Shown: positions 34,179 through 43,477, counted from the stretch's first letter. The stretch: DNA of 64,000 bases from Caldilineaceae bacterium (GCA_022824025.1 JAJEBF010000024.1:1-64000); one strand, 5' to 3'. Translations and numbers: made by a program. Notes: generated by a model from the letters alone, not told the origin.

Positions 34179-35264
34179 TCACTTGGGCCCCGATGCTCGG
34201 TACGCTTTTATCATATCGATCAACAGTGCAATCTGCGCTCGACCTCCCGCGGCGGGAGTGCGGGGCGTTTTACCGTTCACAATACAGTCGTGGAAGTGGA
34301 TCAATTCGAGCTTGAAGGCCTCCTCGTATGAGGCGGTCGTTGTGGACTCGCGGTAGCGGCTCCCGTCCATCCGCCACTCTTCCACCACGGTGGCGGCGTT
34401 CTTCAGGAACGGGCTGGGGAAGACGATCGACACGACGCTGTCCGGCGCGTAGACGGTCATGGACTCGTCGAACACACGCAGATTCGGGACTGCGGCAGTG
34501 TCCACCACGCAGCGAAGGTTGTCGGAATAGGCCAGAATCGAGGCAACGGCCCCACCCCCGTTCCAGATATCGGTGGACACGACCCGCTCAGGCAGGCCGA
34601 AAGCGGCATCCAGTATGTAGATGTCGTGGATCAGGAGCCCCAACAGTTTCCCGTAGGCGCGCATGACCGGTTCGGGCTGGGCGCCGATGGCGCGTTGCAG
34701 GCTGTCCTGGCGGCGCTGATTCAATTGGTTCTTCTCGTGCGCGTCGATGTCATCCACGCGCACGATGTCATAGTGCTCCAGGAACATTTCGTTAGGCCCG
34801 GTCACATCGTGGAGGCGAATCAGGTTAGGGCTCTGCATCTGCTTTATGCGTTCGCGGCCGGCCAGGTAGCCGGGGTCGTAGATCTTGTGATGGCCGAGCA
34901 TGGCCACGCGGCCGCTTGCCGCCTGCGCGTCCAGCAGTTCGTCGGCTTCGTCGAGGTTGTGACACATCGGCTTTTCGATGAAGACGTGCTTGCCGGCCTG
35001 CAGCGCGTCGGTCGCCGGCCGGGCATGGTCCTGCGTCAACACCATCACCGCATCCACGTCGGCGCGATCCAACATTTCGCGATAGTCCGTGAATGTATGC
35101 CGAATGCCGAACCTGGCGGCAACGGCCTGTACCGTGCCGGGCGACAGATCGCACAAAGCCGCGACCTCAAAACGCTCCGGCATTTCAGAAAGATGCGGCA
35201 GGTGCATCACCTGGGCGATCATTCCGGTCCCGATTAGTCCGATTTTGACTGGTCTGTTTCCCAC
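34179..35264 (-). CDS. Gfo/Idh/MocA-family oxidoreductase
   Basis: The 361-residue product has the Rossmann motif KIGLIGTGMIAQVMHLPHL, the family motif EKPMCHNLDEA and a C-terminal domain with LLGLLIHDIYILDAAFGLP, where an H-D pair takes the usual catalytic place. GTG 35264 is chosen because AGGAG lies seven bases upstream; a longer ATG start at 35300 has no ribosome site. It is a distant paralogue of the enzyme at 4231. The next upstream gene is a PhyH dioxygenase about 90 bases away. Such pairs often occur in catabolic clusters for modified sugars or inositols, but the substrate is not evident. Confidence 0.88.
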   Translation of the reverse strand: MGNRPVKIGLIGTGMIAQVMHLPHLSEMPERFEVAALCDLSPGTVQAVAARFGIRHTFTDYREMLDRADVDAVMVLTQDHARPATDALQAGKHVFIEKPMCHNLDEADELLDAQAASGRVAMLGHHKIYDPGYLAGRERIKQMQSPNLIRLHDVTGPNEMFLEHYDIVRVDDIDAHEKNQLNQRRQDSLQRAIGAQPEPVMRAYGKLLGLLIHDIYILDAAFGLPERVVSTDIWNGGGAVASILAYSDNLRCVVDTAAVPNLRVFDESMTVYAPDSVVSIVFPSPFLKNAATVVEEWRMDGSRYRESTTTASYEEAFKLELIHFHDCIVNGKTPRTPAAGGRAQIALLIDMIKAYRASGPK

Positions 35265-35355
35265 AGTCTGACTCCTATGCTCGGCGGAACGCGCCACCAT
35301 GTAACACGGTTCGCGTCTTCCGCCTGGGTTGCGATGCTACGCGGGCCAGCCATTC

Positions 35356-36573
35356 TCAGAACGTAGCGACAAAAGCCTCTACGCTGAGTTCCGCGGGGAC
35401 CTGATCGAAATAGTAGCGAGTCTCCTCACCCTGGAAGCCCGGCGCCCACTGGTCTTCATCAGCTTGCAACAGATCGTCGACAGACTTGAAGCGCGCCCAC
35501 AGCGTGTCGGCTTCCTTATGTGTGAAGCGGTTGGCAAGCGGCCTGCCCCACTGAAGAGTCATGGGATGGATGCTCTCAGCCCACAACCGTTCCTGTTGGG
35601 GCAGCCTGTCGAAGTTTGGACTCTTCAGGTGATGGATGCGTTTGGCGCTCTTGCTCAGGAAGATGGTTGAGAGCAGGCGGCCTTTTTCGCCGCGGCCCGG
35701 GTGGAGCCTGTCCAAGTTGGACCTGTATACCGTGCCGTCGCCGTCTACGACCGCCCGCAGCGCCGCCTCGATCTGCTCGAACTTCTGCGCGCTTCGTCCG
35801 TTCCACCGGTGGAAGGACTCTCGCGACGCGGGAGAAAGACGCTCAAGATAGGGCAATTCCTTGTGCGTCGTGTACTCCGAGAAGCCGCCGTGGATGGTGC
35901 GGCGCATCCTGGCGTTGTAACGGCTGCCCCAGTGCAAGAGGGGTAGGATGTAGACAACGCCATCGCCGGCCGCGAGATGGGTCTGGACAGCGCCGGGCAA
36001 GGGTGTCCGAGCGTCATCATCCATGGCCGCGTTTTCCTCGGCAGTGTTGAGCCGGGCATGGCTGCCGGGGACGACCCAAAGGACGTTGTCGTCGTAGAGC
36101 GGGAGGTTCCACTGCACGTAGCGGGGGCCATTCTCGAGGATGTCGTCGGCGTAGGCCTGGAGCGGCGCGGTGTGGGGCGGGTAGAAGTCACGGTGCCAGC
36201 CGCGATGACCGCCCGTTTCGTGGTCGCGTACCGGATTGCACATGAGCATCATCTCAGTGACGGCAGCGTCTTCCACGCCGAGCAGGCGGCTGCTCACCCC
36301 TTGCATGTTTTCATGCAACCAGATCTCGACCGCGCCAATGGTCTGCGCATCGATCTGGCTCGCCAGCAGACCCAGATTGAGCCGCGGCTGCGCGTGGGTC
36401 TCCCATACGCCGCCGGGAGGGTCGTCCGGCGCCCGCTCGCGCGCCCAGATCTCCTTCTGCCGCTCGACGAGAAGCTCATAGGCTTGGCGGAGTTCGGCCA
36501 GTTGCGATGGCGGGATAACCTGCCGCAGGATGACATACCCATCTTCGAGAAATTGATCGCGGCTGAATTGCAT
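35356..36573 (-). CDS. Phytanoyl-CoA dioxygenase (PhyH) family oxygenase
   Basis: The 405-residue product is longer than the PhyH protein at 26395 and only distantly related. The iron site is visible as GGHRGWHRDFYPP (H-x-D) with a distal His in ILPLLHWGSRYN, and RRTIHGGFSEYTT may bind 2-oxoglutarate. The N-terminal FLEDGYVILRQVIPPSQLAE is typical for the family. About 130 extra C-terminal residues after the dioxygenase fold are of unknown role. It sits between a deacetylase-like gene and a Gfo/Idh gene in the minus-strand array. A hydroxylation of a small catabolic substrate is the likely role; the substrate is unknown. Confidence 0.88.
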   Translation of the reverse strand: MQFSRDQFLEDGYVILRQVIPPSQLAELRQAYELLVERQKEIWARERAPDDPPGGVWETHAQPRLNLGLLASQIDAQTIGAVEIWLHENMQGVSSRLLGVEDAAVTEMMLMCNPVRDHETGGHRGWHRDFYPPHTAPLQAYADDILENGPRYVQWNLPLYDDNVLWVVPGSHARLNTAEENAAMDDDARTPLPGAVQTHLAAGDGVVYILPLLHWGSRYNARMRRTIHGGFSEYTTHKELPYLERLSPASRESFHRWNGRSAQKFEQIEAALRAVVDGDGTVYRSNLDRLHPGRGEKGRLLSTIFLSKSAKRIHHLKSPNFDRLPQQERLWAESIHPMTLQWGRPLANRFTHKEADTLWARFKSVDDLLQADEDQWAPGFQGEETRYYFDQVPAELSVEAFVATF

Positions 36574-36772
36574 TGTTGGCCTCGTCTTCGCCCGGTTTCC
36601 TGGGAGGTAGGCTGCCGAAATCGGGTCATGGTTGGGAGGGCACGGAGAAAGTCAGCGGATCCCGGTTGAAGGCTTTGGTTTTGGTGAAAAACTACAGAAC
36701 AGGTCAATTACGGTTCAGCCCGGGGCAGTCGGTCTTACGGAAAGGGCAAGTCGTTGAAGGTTGAGGGAAGGG

Positions 36773-37636
36773 TCAATCCACGGAGACGCGATAGGAAGTT
36801 TCTACGATACGTTCGTGGTCGGATGCCCGGGCGTTGGCCAGGGCGCGCTCGGTTACCGGCAGATAGTAGTGCGTTTCGGCGTTCATCGAGATGAATCCCT
36901 CCGCGTAGGCAACACCGCCGGACATCCCGAACGCGCCGTCGCTGGTCTCGATGCGTTTGCGGGCGTAGGCCCCGCCATAGCCCTGGCTGACGAGGCAGTC
37001 GAGGGCGGCGAGCTTTTTGTCGACCACATCGGTAATGTCGATGAAGACGTCGTTATAGTAGCCCCCTTCCGATTGCCAGACCTGGCGGGGGATGGCGGCT
37101 GCGCCGGTGCCGAAGAAAAAGACCTGGGCGGCCTTGTGGGGCGGGTTGCGGTCGCCGGGGTCTACGCCGGATGCCAGAGAGAGAGCATGGAGGACGATTT
37201 GCCCGGCGATGGCGTGCGGATTGGTGAGGCCGTCGCCTTCTTTGGGGAAGTGGGTCAGGACAATGTCCGGTTTCAGTTGGCGAAGGAGCCGCGCCAGCCG
37301 CCTGACAGCCTCGTCAGTGACGAGCAGGACCGCATCGTCGGCGCCGAAGAAGTACACGTCTTCAACGCCCAGCAGGTTGCAAGCTTCGCGGGCTTCTTCC
37401 ACTTTGACGTCGGACCGCTCCGCCATGAGGGACTGCAATTCGTCGGCCTCAGGCACTTCGCTGCGATGATGCATCTCATCACTGATGACCTTATCATGCA
37501 CACGCGCGCCGTGCGTGAGAACGACACAGCCGACGTAGTCGCCGCGCGCGGCGTGATGGGCCATTGTCCCGCCCGATTGATCGAAAATGTCAGCGGGATG
37601 AGCGCCGACGGACAGAATGCGTAGCGGCTCGGACAT
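36773..37636 (-). CDS. PIG-L/LmbE-family deacetylase-like protein with altered catalytic motif
   Basis: The 287-residue product begins LRILSVGAHPADIFDQSGGT. PIG-L deacetylases normally have A-H-P-D-D-E here, where the first Asp is the general base and His plus the second Asp bind zinc. In this protein the sequence is A-H-P-A-D, so the general-base Asp is Ala while zinc ligands remain. The distal ligand region THFPKEGDGLTNPHAIAG is intact. AGGAGGCCTGACCC precedes ATG 37636. It may be a variant hydrolase using another base, or a binding protein. It lies between the sarcosine-oxidase-like and PhyH genes. Confidence 0.85.
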   Translation of the reverse strand: MSEPLRILSVGAHPADIFDQSGGTMAHHAARGDYVGCVVLTHGARVHDKVISDEMHHRSEVPEADELQSLMAERSDVKVEEAREACNLLGVEDVYFFGADDAVLLVTDEAVRRLARLLRQLKPDIVLTHFPKEGDGLTNPHAIAGQIVLHALSLASGVDPGDRNPPHKAAQVFFFGTGAAAIPRQVWQSEGGYYNDVFIDITDVVDKKLAALDCLVSQGYGGAYARKRIETSDGAFGMSGGVAYAEGFISMNAETHYYLPVTERALANARASDHERIVETSYRVSVD

Positions 37637-37719
37637 GGGTCAGGCCTCCTGGTTGTCGCGGGCGTTATGTACACCCTGTTGTTGGGGTCAAGCGTCCGGC
37701 CACGCATCCCCTGGCGAGC

Positions 37720-38847
37720 TCATGAAGCGACCGCGCCATGGAAACGTTCCAGGCGGAAGCGCTCGATGGGGTATTCGGTTTTACCGGCCACGGCCAGGTC
37801 TGCCAGGATCTTTCCTATCAAGGGCGAGAACTTGAACCCGTGGCCAGAGAATCCGGCCGCGACGATCACATTCGGATTTTGGGGATGAGGGCCGATGAGA
37901 AAGTCCTTGTCGGGCGTTACGGTATACATGCAGGTGGCGCCCTCATGGTAGGAGCAGCCGTGGTCGGGCAGAATGGTATCGAGCCATCGCTGAAGCTGGT
38001 CGCGCTTGTTCAGGTCCAGGGTTCGATCGACTTCGGAGGCGGACGTTTCCTGGCCGAGCCCATCGTCTGCGGTCTTCAGGCCCGGTCCAAAGTCGGGGAA
38101 GCCGTAGAACTTGGCGTCGAGGTCGCCAAAGACCGGCAGGGGTCCTGGTCTTTTTCTGGACCGATCTGTGGGCAGGAAGTAGAACTCCTGCTGGCGGGTG
38201 ACACGCAGGGGCAGGGCAAGCTCCCGCAGGATTTGGGGGGCCCAAGGGCCGGGCGAGATGATGAGTCGTTCGCAGCGGAACTGGCCTGCCGACGTGTCAA
38301 GGACGGGCATATCCTGGGCGAGATCGATGTTGTGGACGCTGGTCTGCTGGTGGATGGTTGCGCCAAGGCGCCTGGCCTGTTCCAGGTGCGCGAGGACGCA
38401 GAGGCCGACATTCAAGAGGCCTGCCTGGGGGGTAAAGCAGGCGACGGCATCCGGGGGTAGGCGCAGCGGAGGAAAGCGGGCGGCCACTTCCTGGGCTGTC
38501 ATTATATCGATGGGCCTATTTGTCGCCTCCATAACGCCGACAGACTTCCGGAATACTTCGTTGTCGGGGCGGCCGAAGTAGAGGAGACCGGTAAACTGCA
38601 TGAGTTTCTCGCGGGAGAGGGCATCCAGCTCCTGCCAGAGAGGGATGGCGGCTTCGGCGAGCTCTACGTAGAGGGGATCGTAGTAGATGTCGCGGAAGAT
38701 CCTGGAGAAGCCATGGGAACTGCCGAGGGCATGGCCGATTTGGAACTGCTCGATGCCGACGGCAGGCGCGCCGCGGCGGGCAAGGTGATAGAGGGCTGCA
38801 CTTCCCATTGCGCCCAATCCAACAATGAGGTTTTTCGCGCTGCGCAT
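37720..38847 (-). CDS. FAD-dependent amine oxidase, sarcosine/N-methyltryptophan oxidase type
   Basis: The 375-residue product starts with the dinucleotide motif NLIVGLGAMGSAALYHLARR. It has GSSHGFSRIFR, the ISPGPWAPQIL segment and the C-terminal block CMYTVTPDKDFLIGPHP followed by VAAGFSGHGFKFSP. That Cys matches the position of covalent FAD attachment in monomeric sarcosine oxidase and N-methyltryptophan oxidase. These enzymes oxidatively demethylate N-methyl amino acids, producing hydrogen peroxide and formaldehyde. A good promoter at 38930-38958 lies directly upstream, so it may be transcribed separately from the SDR gene. A C1 unit released here could feed folate-dependent enzymes such as the GcvT-like protein (inference). 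Confidence 0.88.
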   Translation of the reverse strand: MRSAKNLIVGLGAMGSAALYHLARRGAPAVGIEQFQIGHALGSSHGFSRIFRDIYYDPLYVELAEAAIPLWQELDALSREKLMQFTGLLYFGRPDNEVFRKSVGVMEATNRPIDIMTAQEVAARFPPLRLPPDAVACFTPQAGLLNVGLCVLAHLEQARRLGATIHQQTSVHNIDLAQDMPVLDTSAGQFRCERLIISPGPWAPQILRELALPLRVTRQQEFYFLPTDRSRKRPGPLPVFGDLDAKFYGFPDFGPGLKTADDGLGQETSASEVDRTLDLNKRDQLQRWLDTILPDHGCSYHEGATCMYTVTPDKDFLIGPHPQNPNVIVAAGFSGHGFKFSPLIGKILADLAVAGKTEYPIERFRLERFHGAVAS

Positions 38848-38929
38848 GATATTTGGCGCCGTTTATTGTAAGGAAATCGTCGCCTTATCGGCGGACTGGA
38901 TGGAAACCCGGTTTTGCAAGGGTGGGAAA

Positions 38930-38958
38930 ATTATAGAGGATACGGGGTCGTCATTCAA
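38930..38958 (-). promoter_or_regulatory. Promoter of the sarcosine-oxidase-like gene
   Basis: On the minus strand, TTGAAT (38953-38958) and a perfect TATAAT (38930-38935) are separated by exactly 17 bases. The start site would be near 38923, about 76 bases before ATG 38847. It splits the long minus-strand array into at least two transcription units. Confidence 0.65.
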
Positions 38959-39092
38959 GTCGGGGAAAACTGGAATACGGATGTGAGGACAGGCGATGCG
39001 GAATGGGACGTCACGCCGTCGGTCAGGGAGGCAAGCCATGAGTGCCGACCCGCCGGTTGCAGGGCGTCGCGAATTGGGCATACGGGGGCGGA

Positions 39093-39896
39093 TCAGGGAG
39101 CGAACCCGCAGGTCAGGCCGCCGTCGACGAGGAGATTGACGCCGGTAATGTATTTGGCCTCGTCAGATGCCAGGAATAGCGCGGCGTAGGCGACATCCCA
39201 GGCGTCCCCCATCTTTTTCATTGGGCACAGGTTGTCGCGCTGTCGGATCATCTCTTCGACGCCTTCGTCGGAATAGGCGTTCTGGAGGCCTTGGGTGATG
39301 AAGGGTGTATTCATCAGGCCGGGGAGGACACAGTTGGCTCGAATGCCCTTCTGGGCATATTGCATGGCGATGTTCTGGGTGAACTGGTTGATGGCGCCTT
39401 TGGAGGCATTGTAGGACGCGCTGGGGTAGCCGGTGTAGCGGATGCCGGCGATGGAGGAGATGTTGACGATTGCGCCGGCGCCCTGTCTTTCCATGTGGGG
39501 GATCGTGAATTTGCAGGTGAGGAACATCCCTTTCACGTTGACGGCCATCAGCCGGTCCCAGCTTTTTTCGCTGATTTCGACGGGGCCGCCCACTTCGATG
39601 ATGCCGACGTTGTTGTGAAGGATATCGATGCGGCCATAGGTTTCGATGCAGGCCTTGGTCATCTCTTCGACGGCCTGAGCATCGGTCACGTCGGCCTTAA
39701 AGGCAGTGGATTCGCCGCCTTCCTGCTGGATGACGCTCCTGGTCTCGTTGGCGGCTTCCAGGTTGTGGTCGACGAGGAAGACATTGGCGCCTTCGCGAGC
39801 GTAGAGCGCCGCGGCGGCTTTGCCGTTTCCCCAGCCGGGGCCGACCGAACCGGCGCCGGTTACAATGGCAACTTTTCCTTTTACTCGGTCTGTCAT
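39093..39896 (-). CDS. Short-chain dehydrogenase/reductase
   Basis: The 267-residue product shows the SDR cofactor site VTGAGSVGPGWGNGKAAAAL with a four-residue insertion, DILHNNVGI instead of the usual N-N-A-G, INISSIAGIRYTG and the catalytic YNASKGAINQF. The end LLVDGGLTCGFAP is the usual C-terminal strand. Such SDRs oxidise secondary alcohols of sugars or small acids with NAD(P). GTGAGGTACCA precedes ATG 39896. It lies 188 bases after the MalG-type permease gene. The inserted glycine-rich segment is known from some glucose/ribitol-dehydrogenase-like SDRs. The substrate is unknown. Confidence 0.9.
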   Translation of the reverse strand: MTDRVKGKVAIVTGAGSVGPGWGNGKAAAALYAREGANVFLVDHNLEAANETRSVIQQEGGESTAFKADVTDAQAVEEMTKACIETYGRIDILHNNVGIIEVGGPVEISEKSWDRLMAVNVKGMFLTCKFTIPHMERQGAGAIVNISSIAGIRYTGYPSASYNASKGAINQFTQNIAMQYAQKGIRANCVLPGLMNTPFITQGLQNAYSDEGVEEMIRQRDNLCPMKKMGDAWDVAYAALFLASDEAKYITGVNLLVDGGLTCGFAP

Positions 39897-40084
39897 TGGT
39901 ACCTCACACTTGGTGTGCTAATTCGTTTATGATTGCATTGCCGCAGCAGCAGTTTGTCCATGAGACGCAGACTCGACGCCACCCCAACCTACACCGCCAA
40001 TATGCCTGAGAACGATTGGCGCGTCAAACAAGAGTCCTGAGTCTCTTAAAAGCTGTTTGAGTGAGGTCTTATTCTTCACGAAGG

Positions 40085-40939
40085 CTACTTCACAGCGCCA
40101 AAGGTCAGACCGCGCGTGATATAGCGCTCGAGCAACAGACCGGCGACTGCGACGGGCAAAATACTGAAAATTGCAATTACAGCCATATTCCAATATTCGG
40201 TGCCTGCTTGGATGCTAGTCTGCAGTGTGAGGTAGAGAGGGAGGGTAACGGCTTTGTTAAACATAAAGGTCAAGGCAAACAAGAACTCATTCCAGGAGCC
40301 GATCATCACCAGGACAAAGGCGGTGACAAATCCGGGCGCGGAGAGGGGAATCGCAATCCGAAATAGGACACCTAAGCGATTGCAGCCGTCGATAAGCGCG
40401 CTTTCTTCAATTTCAACAGGCAATGAACGAAAGAAGTCGCGCATCATCCAAACGACAAAGGGAATACTGAACGCACAGTAGACCAGGACGAGTCCTTCTC
40501 GCGTATCCAGTAGGCGCAACGTACGGAACAGTATCAGAAAAGGGATGAGAAGGACGGCTGGTGGGAACATGCGCTGAATCAGGAAACCGAAGGCGATGCG
40601 ATCATTGTTCAAAGGGCCGACTCGAAACGGAAACCGGGCCAATGCATAGCCGCCGGCACCACCGATTATAGTTGAGATCGTTGCTGTGGCCAGAGCAACA
40701 ACGACACTGTTAACAAAAGGACGGCTATTTGCCAGCCCCTGCAATACAAAGACATCGTAGAAGGCAAGTAAACTCGGTTGAAAGTCTACCCAGGGGAAAT
40801 ATGTAGCCCCGCGGTTGATGGCTTCGGGCCTCTTGAAGGCAGTGATAATCAGCCAGTAAGTCGGGATACCCACAACAAAGGTCCAAGTGACAAGGATAAT
40901 ATAAGCGATGACACGTCCGAGCCGACGTTCTCCCGCCAT
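40085..40939 (-). CDS. ABC sugar importer permease, MalG/UgpE type
   Basis: The 284-residue membrane protein has about six helices, starting IAYIILVTWTFVVGIPTYWL. The diagnostic coupling loop is EESALIDGCNRLGVLFRIAI (EAA motif), followed by PLSAPGFVTAFVLVMIGSWN. The C-terminus is ERYITRGLTFGAVK. It would pair with the MalF-type permease encoded 13 bases upstream and with the binding protein at 41963 to import sugars or polyols. No MalK-type ATPase gene is present in this cassette; a shared ATPase from elsewhere is likely. Confidence 0.92.
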   Translation of the reverse strand: MAGERRLGRVIAYIILVTWTFVVGIPTYWLIITAFKRPEAINRGATYFPWVDFQPSLLAFYDVFVLQGLANSRPFVNSVVVALATATISTIIGGAGGYALARFPFRVGPLNNDRIAFGFLIQRMFPPAVLLIPFLILFRTLRLLDTREGLVLVYCAFSIPFVVWMMRDFFRSLPVEIEESALIDGCNRLGVLFRIAIPLSAPGFVTAFVLVMIGSWNEFLFALTFMFNKAVTLPLYLTLQTSIQAGTEYWNMAVIAIFSILPVAVAGLLLERYITRGLTFGAVK

Positions 40940-40952
40940 TCGAGCAGCCCTC

Positions 40953-41903
40953 CTAATATGAAACCCTCACCCATTTGCGAGTGGCGAACAAAACCAGTGC
41001 CGTAAAGACAGCCATCAATATCAGCAACAAATAAGAGGCAGCTGAGCCAAATGCAATATCACCACCCTTCACACCCGTCCGAAAAACGGTCAAGGTTACG
41101 GACTCGGTCGCCTGGCCAGGCCCTCCCCCGGTCAACGAATAGATGATGTCTACAACTTTGAAGGCATCCAACCCGCGAATCAGGACAGCCGTGAGTGCTA
41201 CGGGGCCCAGGAGCGGCAGTGAAATGAAACGAAAACGCTGCACTGCGGTGGCGCCATCTACAACGGCAGCTTCGAATGGTTCCTGGGGCAGCGATTGCAG
41301 ACCGGCCAGAAACATCAGAATCATAAAGGCCGTGTGCTGCCAGACATCTACTAACACGATAGTGATCTTTGCCATAGACGGATCGCTAAGCCACATTATC
41401 CTGGGAAACCCAAGGCCCATTAGAACGTCATTGATGGGGCCAATGTCTTCCTGCAACATCAGTTTTCCTATCAGAAAAACAACCGCGATAGGATTGAACA
41501 TTAGTGGCATCAAGAAGAAGACACGAAAGAAGGTTCGACCAAATGTCGCCGCGTTAAGCGCCAAAGCAACTGTCATACCAAGCAGAAACTCCAAAGGCAA
41601 GGCCAGTCCGACAAAGAAAATGGTGTTCCAGGTCGTCGTATGGATGTAGCTGCTGGTTAGTACCGACGCCCACATCTTGAATCCGATGAAATTGATCGGA
41701 GCGTTCAGGTTAAACAGGTGCCAGTCGGTGAATGAGGCCGCCAAAGTAAACATGAATGGAAAAATCAACAGGGCTATAACCGCTATTGTGGCAGGCAGAA
41801 TGAGAATCCACTTGAAAATCACATCCGGAATACCCTGACTCGGACGCTTTTTGTGCGACTCAGCCATGGGTTGTTTGGCAGTAGAGTTTTGCTGCATAGT
41901 CAT
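40953..41903 (-). CDS. ABC sugar importer permease, MalF/UgpA type
   Basis: The 316-residue membrane protein has a cytosolic tail of about 25 residues, then FKWILILPATIAVIALLIFP. It carries the EAA-type loop FEAAVVDGATAVQRFRFISL and the GGPGQATESVTLTVFR segment usual in MalF-type subunits. ATG 41903 is preceded by GATAGGG; the ATG two codons further (41897) is an alternative. An open frame reaching 42137 overlaps the binding-protein gene and is not used. It follows the binding-protein gene by about 60 bases and precedes the MalG-type gene by 13 bases, so the three form one operon. Confidence 0.92.
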   Translation of the reverse strand: MTMQQNSTAKQPMAESHKKRPSQGIPDVIFKWILILPATIAVIALLIFPFMFTLAASFTDWHLFNLNAPINFIGFKMWASVLTSSYIHTTTWNTIFFVGLALPLEFLLGMTVALALNAATFGRTFFRVFFLMPLMFNPIAVVFLIGKLMLQEDIGPINDVLMGLGFPRIMWLSDPSMAKITIVLVDVWQHTAFMILMFLAGLQSLPQEPFEAAVVDGATAVQRFRFISLPLLGPVALTAVLIRGLDAFKVVDIIYSLTGGGPGQATESVTLTVFRTGVKGGDIAFGSAASYLLLILMAVFTALVLFATRKWVRVSY

Positions 41904-41962
41904 CCCTATCAGAGGATGGGTCGGGGATGACAGCTGCGTGCTGCCATCCCCACTTTGAAAAA

Positions 41963-43477
41963 TCAATCCAGCCCGAGGTGCGTCCTGTAGTTGTCCCGCT
42001 GCTTTTCTGGCCCGCCAAGGCGGTCTGTGATTGCGCTCCATGCCTCGGCCGCTTCGTTCAGGGAATTCTCTGGGCTGGCCTCGCCAGCCAATGCCTTTGA
42101 CACAGCCAGCTCCAGCGCATCCCGGTACTGAGTCCAACCGGGAATCCGCAGATTCAGAACCAAATTGGGATGCGTCATCGTTTCGTTTAGCGCCCTCAGA
42201 TAGGTAGTGGCACTGCGCTCAGTGAAGCCGGCGATTTCTACCCAGGGTTCGATGTCGGCAATATCACTGATGCGGATGGGATTCTTGAAGCCCTGGAAGG
42301 CGAACGTGTTGCCCATCTCCTTGTTGGTGAAGTGCTTCGCCAAGGCCCAGGCGGCATCCTCGTTCTCGGCCCCTTTGGCTATTGAAATCTCCCAGCCGCC
42401 AAAGGCCAGCGATGGAGCAAAATTTATCTCAGATCGACTTTCCCACTGTCCCGAGCCAGCGTTGTAGACCTCGTAGGAGCCCGGCAGGACCGAGTAGGAA
42501 GACTTGCCTGCGGCTAACGAGCCTTCACGGTGCATGGCGACACCATCCCAACCCACATTCATCGCCACACGCAATGCCTGAGACGCTTCAATCACATCAC
42601 CCCAGCCCATTGAAATCATCCCTGGGGGACCGAACTGCATTTCATCCTTCCACTCAGTGAGACCTCGCACAAATGCCGGGCTGTTGATTCGCGGTGCTCC
42701 TGTCTCGACGTCAAAGAAATAACCTGGGTCATCCGGATGTTTCCCGTAGGCTGTACAGCGTGAGGCGAAGCCCCAGAATGCCGTATCCCCGCGTTTCATC
42801 ATATGCGCAAAGCCATAGTTCGGATCGCCATCCCCGCTCCAGTCCCATCCGGTGAAGAATTCGGCGTAGTCGCGATGCTCCTGCCAAGTCTGCGGGCCCC
42901 TGTCCGGATTCAGATCATAGCCGTACTCACCAGTGAAATTCGCCTGATTGTCGGGATCGTCCATCAGACTGTGGAGGAACATCATGTGATGCGTATCACC
43001 GTCATGGGGCATTCCGTAGATTACGCCTTTCCAGGCCAGGACCTTCTCCCTATAAACTGGCAGCACATCATCCCATGCCATTTCCGGATCGTTGAGAAGA
43101 TCCTCCGGAACCGGAAGGGCCAAATCGTTCCCCCAGATATCGGCCGCTGCATTATTGGGTATGGCCAGTAAATCGGCGAAATAGGTATTGGTTGCCACAG
43201 CTTGCATCAGCTTATCTGTGATTTCCTGCTGCTGGAAGGTGGCAACATTCAACTCCATACCTGTCTCTTCCAGAAACTCTTCGTAAAGCGGCTTCGTGTT
43301 CTCCCACATCCAAGGCATTCCAGCGGCGGATACGGTCTGCCCTTCAAACGGTCTGCTCGGAGGCGCAGAACCTGACTCCACGGGCGCAACCGGCTGCTGG
43401 CATGCGGCCAGCATGGCAACTCCGAAGGCGGAGCCGGACCAGCGCAGAAAGTCTCTTCGGCTTACTCTTGCGGACAT
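41963..43477 (-). CDS. ABC sugar importer substrate-binding lipoprotein (SBP family 1)
   Basis: The 504-residue product has a Tat-type signal (VSRRDFLRWSG), a hydrophobic core and a lipobox MLAAC, then a short linker and the family 1 fold. Segments such as GMELNVATFQQQEITDKLMQ, GVIYGMPHDGDTHHMMF and SLAFGGWEISIAKGAENEDA are typical of sugar-binding proteins. AGGAGG six bases before ATG 43477 sets the start; ATG 43483 is too close to it. A weak promoter lies at 43504-43531. It heads the minus-strand array. The ligand is a sugar or sugar derivative, not further defined. Confidence 0.92.
   Translation of the reverse strand: MSARVSRRDFLRWSGSAFGVAMLAACQQPVAPVESGSAPPSRPFEGQTVSAAGMPWMWENTKPLYEEFLEETGMELNVATFQQQEITDKLMQAVATNTYFADLLAIPNNAAADIWGNDLALPVPEDLLNDPEMAWDDVLPVYREKVLAWKGVIYGMPHDGDTHHMMFLHSLMDDPDNQANFTGEYGYDLNPDRGPQTWQEHRDYAEFFTGWDWSGDGDPNYGFAHMMKRGDTAFWGFASRCTAYGKHPDDPGYFFDVETGAPRINSPAFVRGLTEWKDEMQFGPPGMISMGWGDVIEASQALRVAMNVGWDGVAMHREGSLAAGKSSYSVLPGSYEVYNAGSGQWESRSEINFAPSLAFGGWEISIAKGAENEDAAWALAKHFTNKEMGNTFAFQGFKNPIRISDIADIEPWVEIAGFTERSATTYLRALNETMTHPNLVLNLRIPGWTQYRDALELAVSKALAGEASPENSLNEAAEAWSAITDRLGGPEKQRDNYRTHLGLD

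Noticed and set aside
33893-34331. Short plus-strand open frames in the gap before the Gfo/Idh gene
   Set aside because: They overlap each other and the 3' end of the Gfo/Idh gene, have no ribosome sites and no recognisable content.
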